Below, in pieces: positions 63,793-64,000 of a stretch of DNA of 64,000 bases. Both the position numbers and the translations under genes were made by a program. This stretch comes from Rhizobiaceae bacterium (lineage in GTDB: Bacteria; Pseudomonadota; Alphaproteobacteria; Rhizobiales; Rhizobiaceae). Under the pieces are notes generated by a model. That model was not told the origin of the DNA. It ran no database searches and saw only the letters and a program-made list of their open reading frames with translations. The DNA is taken from assembly GCA_029233925.1 (NCBI GenBank), contig JARGOX010000006.1, forward strand, positions 1-64,000. The letters are read 5' to 3'. Each line of letters opens with the position of its first letter. Within the stretch, counting starts at the first letter, position 1.

Positions 63793-64000
63793 GCGGATAG
63801 TCTCCGGGAGGTCTTGTCACGGGCGTTCCAGACGGCGATCAGATTTCTGAAATTCATCTCGACAGCCGCAATCGTTTGCGCGGCATCCGCCCTGCCCGAC
63901 AACCATTCTTCGGCCGGTCCATTGATCAGGGTACGACCGACCGCAAATCCCTTGCAAACGGCATGGTTGGCGCTCAATGCAAAATCTGCAGCGAGAATCT
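63789..64000 (-). CDS. iolC: 3' end of IolC-type 5-dehydro-2-deoxygluconokinase (partial)
   Basis: The C-terminal 69 residues of a protein whose gene runs off the window. The segment KGFAVGRTLINGPAEEWLSGRADAAQ matches the DUF2090 domain found at the end of long, fused alphaproteobacterial IolC kinases. The kinase domain lies outside the window. It overlaps iolB by four bases, so the two are cotranscribed. With little sequence available the call depends on this motif and on iolB. Confidence 0.7.
   Translation of the reverse strand, partial: ILAADFALSANHAVCKGFAVGRTLINGPAEEWLSGRADAAQTIAAVEMNFRNLIAVWNARDKTSRRLSA

Overview
The window is chromosomal DNA from an alphaproteobacterium, most likely a Hyphomicrobiales (Rhizobiales)-type heterotroph. 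This is an inference from gene content: EcfG-type stress promoters (GGAAC-N16-CGTT), a caa3-type oxidase with fused subunit I/III, nnrS/nnrU beside a hexameric tyrosine-coordinated heme protein, a putA gene divergent from an Lrp-type regulator, iol genes, and an unusual density of TTT, TRAP and ABC importers. No rRNA, tRNA, CRISPR array, phage or complete insertion sequence was seen.

Layout. (1) 0.2-8.9 kb: a TTT importer (tctCBA) and an enolase-superfamily enzyme diverge from dhaK-dhaL, an iron-type alcohol dehydrogenase and a LacI regulator; a LacI-like palindrome lies in each of the two divergent promoters. (2) 9.8-16.9 kb: an arabinoside utilisation locus with a GH51 arabinofuranosidase, an ABC sugar importer whose ATPase is encoded convergently, and an ArsR-like regulator; a CCGGT-TTAT-ACCGG type motif precedes the ATPase gene and the glycosidase gene. 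(3) 17.6-30.6 kb: a long minus-strand series (CoA-transferase, SMP-30, DapA-like lyase, three-subunit HcnABC-like dehydrogenase, SDR, TRAP-TAXI importer, IclR) divergent from a class III aminotransferase and a beta-keto acid cleavage enzyme. This looks like a catabolic pathway for an unidentified amino or imino acid. (4) 31-33.4 kb: nnrU, nnrS and HTHP, with a 27-bp inverted repeat upstream. (5) 33.6-45.8 kb: six transcription units, each preceded by a GGAAC-N16-(C/T)GTT promoter, encoding DUF3008, MgtC, small membrane proteins, PQQ glucose dehydrogenase, a caa3 oxidase operon with a triheme cytochrome, and an SDR. This reads as a general-stress-response island with its own respiratory branch. 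A decayed second mgtC plus an intact second copy of the small membrane protein shows that an mgtC module was duplicated. (6) 45.9-50 kb: Lrp-type regulator and PutA for proline. (7) 50.3-61 kb: a TRAP importer with a LysR gene and an amidohydrolase, then a second LysR gene, tctBAC and a CoA-transferase. (8) 61-64 kb: an acyl-CoA dehydrogenase remnant, then an RpiR regulator, iolB and the 3' end of an iolC-like gene for inositol.

A thread across the window is that all five solute-binding-protein genes are followed directly by an intercistronic RNA hairpin before the next gene, which probably lets the binding protein be made in excess. Many neighbouring genes overlap by 1-16 bases (ATGA or TGATG), so cotranscription and translational coupling are well supported.
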